NCBI GenBank assembly: GCA_036556965.1
Contig: DATBIO010000005.1
Span: 1 to 16,758, forward strand
From: DATBIO01 sp036556965
Lineage (GTDB): Bacteria > Acidobacteriota > Vicinamibacteria > Fen-336
Direction: 5' to 3'
DNA: 16,758 nt
Made by a program: the position numbers and the translations under genes. The notes under the pieces are model-generated. The model was not told the origin of the DNA, searched no databases, and saw only the letters and a program-made list of their open reading frames with translations. Every line of letters starts with the position of its first letter. Position 1 is the first letter of the stretch. Shown piece by piece: positions 15,075 to 16,758 of this stretch.

Positions 15075-15176
15075 GTGGAGCACGCCGTTTCCATGGCAGG
15101 CCGGCCGGGGCAGACGCCCGGGTGGATGCCTCTGTGGCCTGCCGCCCGTTTCCGCGCACCTCGCAGGTGACAGCGC

Positions 15177-15214
15177 CGCCTTCGCGCATGACCGCCCAAT
15201 CTACAACGGATGCC
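15177..15214. repeat. 38-bp direct repeat, right copy
   Basis: Identical to 13230-13267. Here it lies just upstream of the glycosylase gene and includes an in-frame ATG (15210) of that gene. It also carries an orphan copy of the epimerase start (ATG read on the minus strand at 15189-15187) that now leads nowhere, since the frame beyond is island sequence. It marks the right border of the island. Confidence 0.95.
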
Positions 15215-15230
15215 TCCACGCCCGCGAAAC

Positions 15231-15236
15231 GGGAGA
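15231..15236 (+). promoter_or_regulatory. Ribosome binding site deciding the GTG start at 15246
   Basis: GGGAGA lies nine bases before the GTG at 15246. The in-frame ATG at 15210 has no such purine run, and the -10-like TACAAC at 15202-15207 would place the transcript start after that ATG. The GTG is therefore preferred. Confidence 0.5.
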
Positions 15237-15245
15237 ATCCGCATC

Positions 15246-16313
15246 GTGGTCACACGGGGCCTGGGGAAGCTGCGCGCCCACGCCGTCTCGCGGTCCCTCT
15301 TCCCGCCCACCGGCTTGAAGGCGGCCATCGCGCGGCTGGGGTTCGTGCAGGCCGATCCCATCCGCGCCCCGGCGCGGGCGCAGGACCTCATCCTGCGACA
15401 TCGCGTGAAGGACTACCGTGCGGGGGACCTCGAGCGCCTCTACGCCACCCTCGACGTCGAGGAGGACGCGTTGTACGCCTACGGATTCCTGCCCAGGGAG
15501 GTCTGGAGCCTGCTGCATCCGCGCAAGGCGAGCCGGCTGCCCGCGCTGGAGCAGAAGGTGCTGGCCACCGTCAGGCGGTACGGCGCCATGCACCCGCGCG
15601 AGCTGGAAGCGCACTTCGGGCGCCGGCGCGTCGTCAACGCCTGGGGCGGTTACTCGAAGGCCACCACGTCGGCCCTGGAGCGCCTGCACCATCGCGGTCT
15701 TCTGCGGATCGCGCGGCGCGAGAGCGGCATCCGCATCTACGAGGCGGCGCCGCCCCGCGCCGAGCCGATCTCGCCCCGGGACCGGCTGCGCAAGCTGGTG
15801 CTCGTCGTCGCGCGGATCCTGGAGCCCGTTGCCGAAGGAACCCTGCAGGCGATCGCGGCGCGCCTGCGGCGCTCCGTCCCGGGAGTCGCCGACCACCGAA
15901 AGGTGCTCCGCGAGATGTTCGGCAGCGGGGAGCTCGAGAAGGAGTCCGTCGACGGTGTGACTTATGCATGGCCGGCGTCCCGGAGGGTCCAGGAGGACCC
16001 GCCCCGCCGCGTGCGTTTCCTGGCTCCCTTCGATCCCCTGGTGTGGGACCGGCGCCGCTTCGAGCACCTCTGGGAGTGGTCCTACCGCTTCGAGGCCTAC
16101 ACGCCGCCGGCCCAGCGTGTCCGCGGGTACTACGCGCTGCCGCTCCTTTGGGGCGACCGTGTGATCGGCTGGGCCAACGCGCGCCTGGCGGAGGGCCGGC
16201 TCGGCGTCGAGCTGGGCTTCGCCGAGCGCCGTCCTGCCGAGCGCGAGTTCGCTCGCGAAGCAGAGGCCGAGCTCGCGCGCCTGGAGGAATTCCTGCGTCC
16301 CCGGCGGGGCTAG
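15246..16313 (+). CDS. YcaQ/AlkZ-family winged-helix DNA glycosylase-like protein
   Basis: 355 residues, all expected family features (HTH_42) and near the usual length. The N-terminal part has ARLGFVQADPIRAPARAQDL (29-48). Its Q35-A-D37 fits the catalytic Q-x-D motif of the YcaQ branch, as against Q-x-Q in AlkZ. Winged-helix segments follow: VLATVRRYGAMHPRELEAHF (about 110-129), SALERLHHRGLLRI (about 149-162) and VLREMFGSGELEKESVDGVT (about 221-240). The C-terminus has FLAPFDPLVWDRRRFEHLW (about 259-277) and GYYALPLLWGDRVIGW, which are typical of the family. Such proteins excise bulky or crosslinked bases from DNA in the cytoplasm. It is probably not part of the polysaccharide pathway. In-frame ATG at 15210 is the alternative start. 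It converges with the next gene, with 10 bp between the stops. Confidence 0.88.
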   Translation: MVTRGLGKLRAHAVSRSLFPPTGLKAAIARLGFVQADPIRAPARAQDLILRHRVKDYRAGDLERLYATLDVEEDALYAYGFLPREVWSLLHPRKASRLPALEQKVLATVRRYGAMHPRELEAHFGRRRVVNAWGGYSKATTSALERLHHRGLLRIARRESGIRIYEAAPPRAEPISPRDRLRKLVLVVARILEPVAEGTLQAIAARLRRSVPGVADHRKVLREMFGSGELEKESVDGVTYAWPASRRVQEDPPRRVRFLAPFDPLVWDRRRFEHLWEWSYRFEAYTPPAQRVRGYYALPLLWGDRVIGWANARLAEGRLGVELGFAERRPAEREFAREAEAELARLEEFLRPRRG

Positions 16314-16323
16314 CGCGCCCCGC
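16304..16323. terminator. GC-rich hairpin between convergent genes, possible bidirectional terminator
   Basis: A perfect 7-bp stem (GCGGGGC with GCCCCGC) and a 6-base loop cover the end of the glycosylase gene and reach the end of the convergent membrane-protein gene. No T-run follows on either strand, so it is not a canonical intrinsic terminator. Its place between two converging stops is the main support. Confidence 0.35.
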
Positions 16324-16758
16324 TCACGGAAGCGCCGCCAGGCGGGTGTACGTGGCCACGTACCCGGCGTACCGTCCGAGGCAGAAGACGGCCAGGCCGG
16401 CGAGCACGAGTCCCGCCGCCCAGGCCCCGCCGCGTCCACGCGCGGTGAGGGCCTCCAGCGTGGCTCCCGTGGCCGTGGCCACCAGCGGGGCGGCGAACTC
16501 GATCTCCTTGAGGTCCTTGAAGAGGCCGGCGGTGAGCCCGCGGAGCGCGACGAGGAGGGCCACGGCCAGGGCGTAGGCCCCGAGCACCGGCCGCCGCTCC
16601 GGAGACGTCTGCCGCCACAGGAGCACCAGTCCGCCGGCGGCGAGGACGGGGATGGCGGGGCCGTAGAAGATGACCCAGCGCCGCAGCGCGGGCAGCAGCC
16701 CCGTCTCCGGCATGTCACCGCCGCCCACGCCGCCCTGACCGAGCCCGGGCAGGATCTC
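16324..16758 (-). CDS. Integral membrane protein, C-terminal fragment (runs off right edge)
   Basis: The last 144 codons of a minus-strand gene whose frame stays open to the window edge. The visible part starts with a glycine-rich loop (LPGLGQGGVGGGDMPETGLL) and then has about four membrane helices: WVIFYGPAIPVLAAGGLVLL, VLGAYALAVALLVALRGLTA, FAAPLVATATGATLEAL and GLVLAGLAVFCLGRYAGYVA. A GTG at 16728 could start a shorter 134-residue protein, but the loop before the first helix reads as an internal loop of a larger polytopic protein, so the edge-truncated reading is preferred. It resembles the tail of a GT-C-type or other multi-spanning membrane protein without a diagnostic motif. Function unknown. 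Confidence 0.6.
   Translation of the reverse strand, partial: EILPGLGQGGVGGGDMPETGLLPALRRWVIFYGPAIPVLAAGGLVLLWRQTSPERRPVLGAYALAVALLVALRGLTAGLFKDLKEIEFAAPLVATATGATLEALTARGRGGAWAAGLVLAGLAVFCLGRYAGYVATYTRLAALP

Larger units (their letters stand above)
13268..15176. mobile_element. Low-GC inserted island carrying RHS toxin/immunity remnants
   Basis: This 1909-bp segment lies between the two 38-bp direct repeats and differs in base use from all its neighbours. The line from 13621 is about 52% G+C by count, against about 83% for the line from 4861. Codon use is also mixed rather than G/C-ended. It holds two toxin-tip remnants, each overlapping an intact downstream ORF, and one frameshifted RHS-core fragment. 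No transposase, integrase or terminal inverted repeat was found, so the mode of entry is unknown; site-specific or homology-assisted insertion with duplication of the junction is inferred. The last 100 bp (15075-15176) return to high GC and hold no gene I can identify, so the true inner border may lie within it. Confidence 0.7.

Noticed and set aside
13268..15176. Insertion sequence or integron
   Set aside because: No transposase or integrase frame and no terminal inverted repeats inside the 38-bp copies. The repeats are also longer than usual IS target duplications.
1..16758. CRISPR array, tRNA, rRNA or riboswitch
   Set aside because: No spaced direct repeats, cloverleaf ends or conserved RNA segments were seen. 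The few non-coding gaps are short.

Overview
The window is very GC-rich: sample lines in the coding part reach about 80% G+C. Most start codons are GTG, and the genes are packed with overlaps. This suits a high-GC Gram-negative lineage of the Myxococcota, Acidobacteriota or Methylomirabilota/Rokubacteria kind. The lineage is an inference from base composition and protein style only.

Region 1 (1-9072, minus strand, transcribed right to left) is a nine-gene surface-polysaccharide operon. In transcription order it encodes a GNAT-type acyltransferase, a NodB/WalW-type polysaccharide deacetylase, a GT4 glycosyltransferase, a SAM methyltransferase, a second GT4, a multi-spanning GT-C-like membrane protein, a zinc-ribbon methyltransferase, a third GT4 and the start of a fourth GT4 that leaves the window. 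Six consecutive junctions are the same 4-bp GTGA stop/start overlap. No flippase, polymerase or chain-length regulator is present, so the pathway must continue beyond the left edge or elsewhere.

Region 2 (9155-13242). A plus-strand membrane protein of unknown function converges on, and overlaps by 156 bp, a two-gene minus-strand unit. That unit encodes an NAD-dependent sugar epimerase/dehydratase and, downstream of it, an unusual 732-residue fusion of a GT2 glycosyltransferase with a CapK/PaaK-like adenylate-forming domain.

Region 3 (13268-15176) is the standout. It is a segment of about 1.9 kb with distinctly lower GC that carries remnants of an RHS polymorphic-toxin locus: a toxin-tip fragment with an intact partner ORF, then a frameshifted RHS-core remnant ending in a second toxin-like tip with a second intact partner ORF. 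A perfect 38-bp direct repeat flanks it (13230-13267 and 15177-15214). Removing the island and one repeat copy restores a compact divergent junction between the epimerase gene and the gene to the right. The island therefore appears to have inserted with duplication of that junction, so each flanking gene kept its own copy of the upstream DNA.

Region 4 (15246-16758) holds a YcaQ/AlkZ-type winged-helix DNA glycosylase on the plus strand and the C-terminal end of a membrane protein on the minus strand. The two converge on a small GC-rich hairpin. I saw no rRNA, tRNA, CRISPR array, transposase or integrase.
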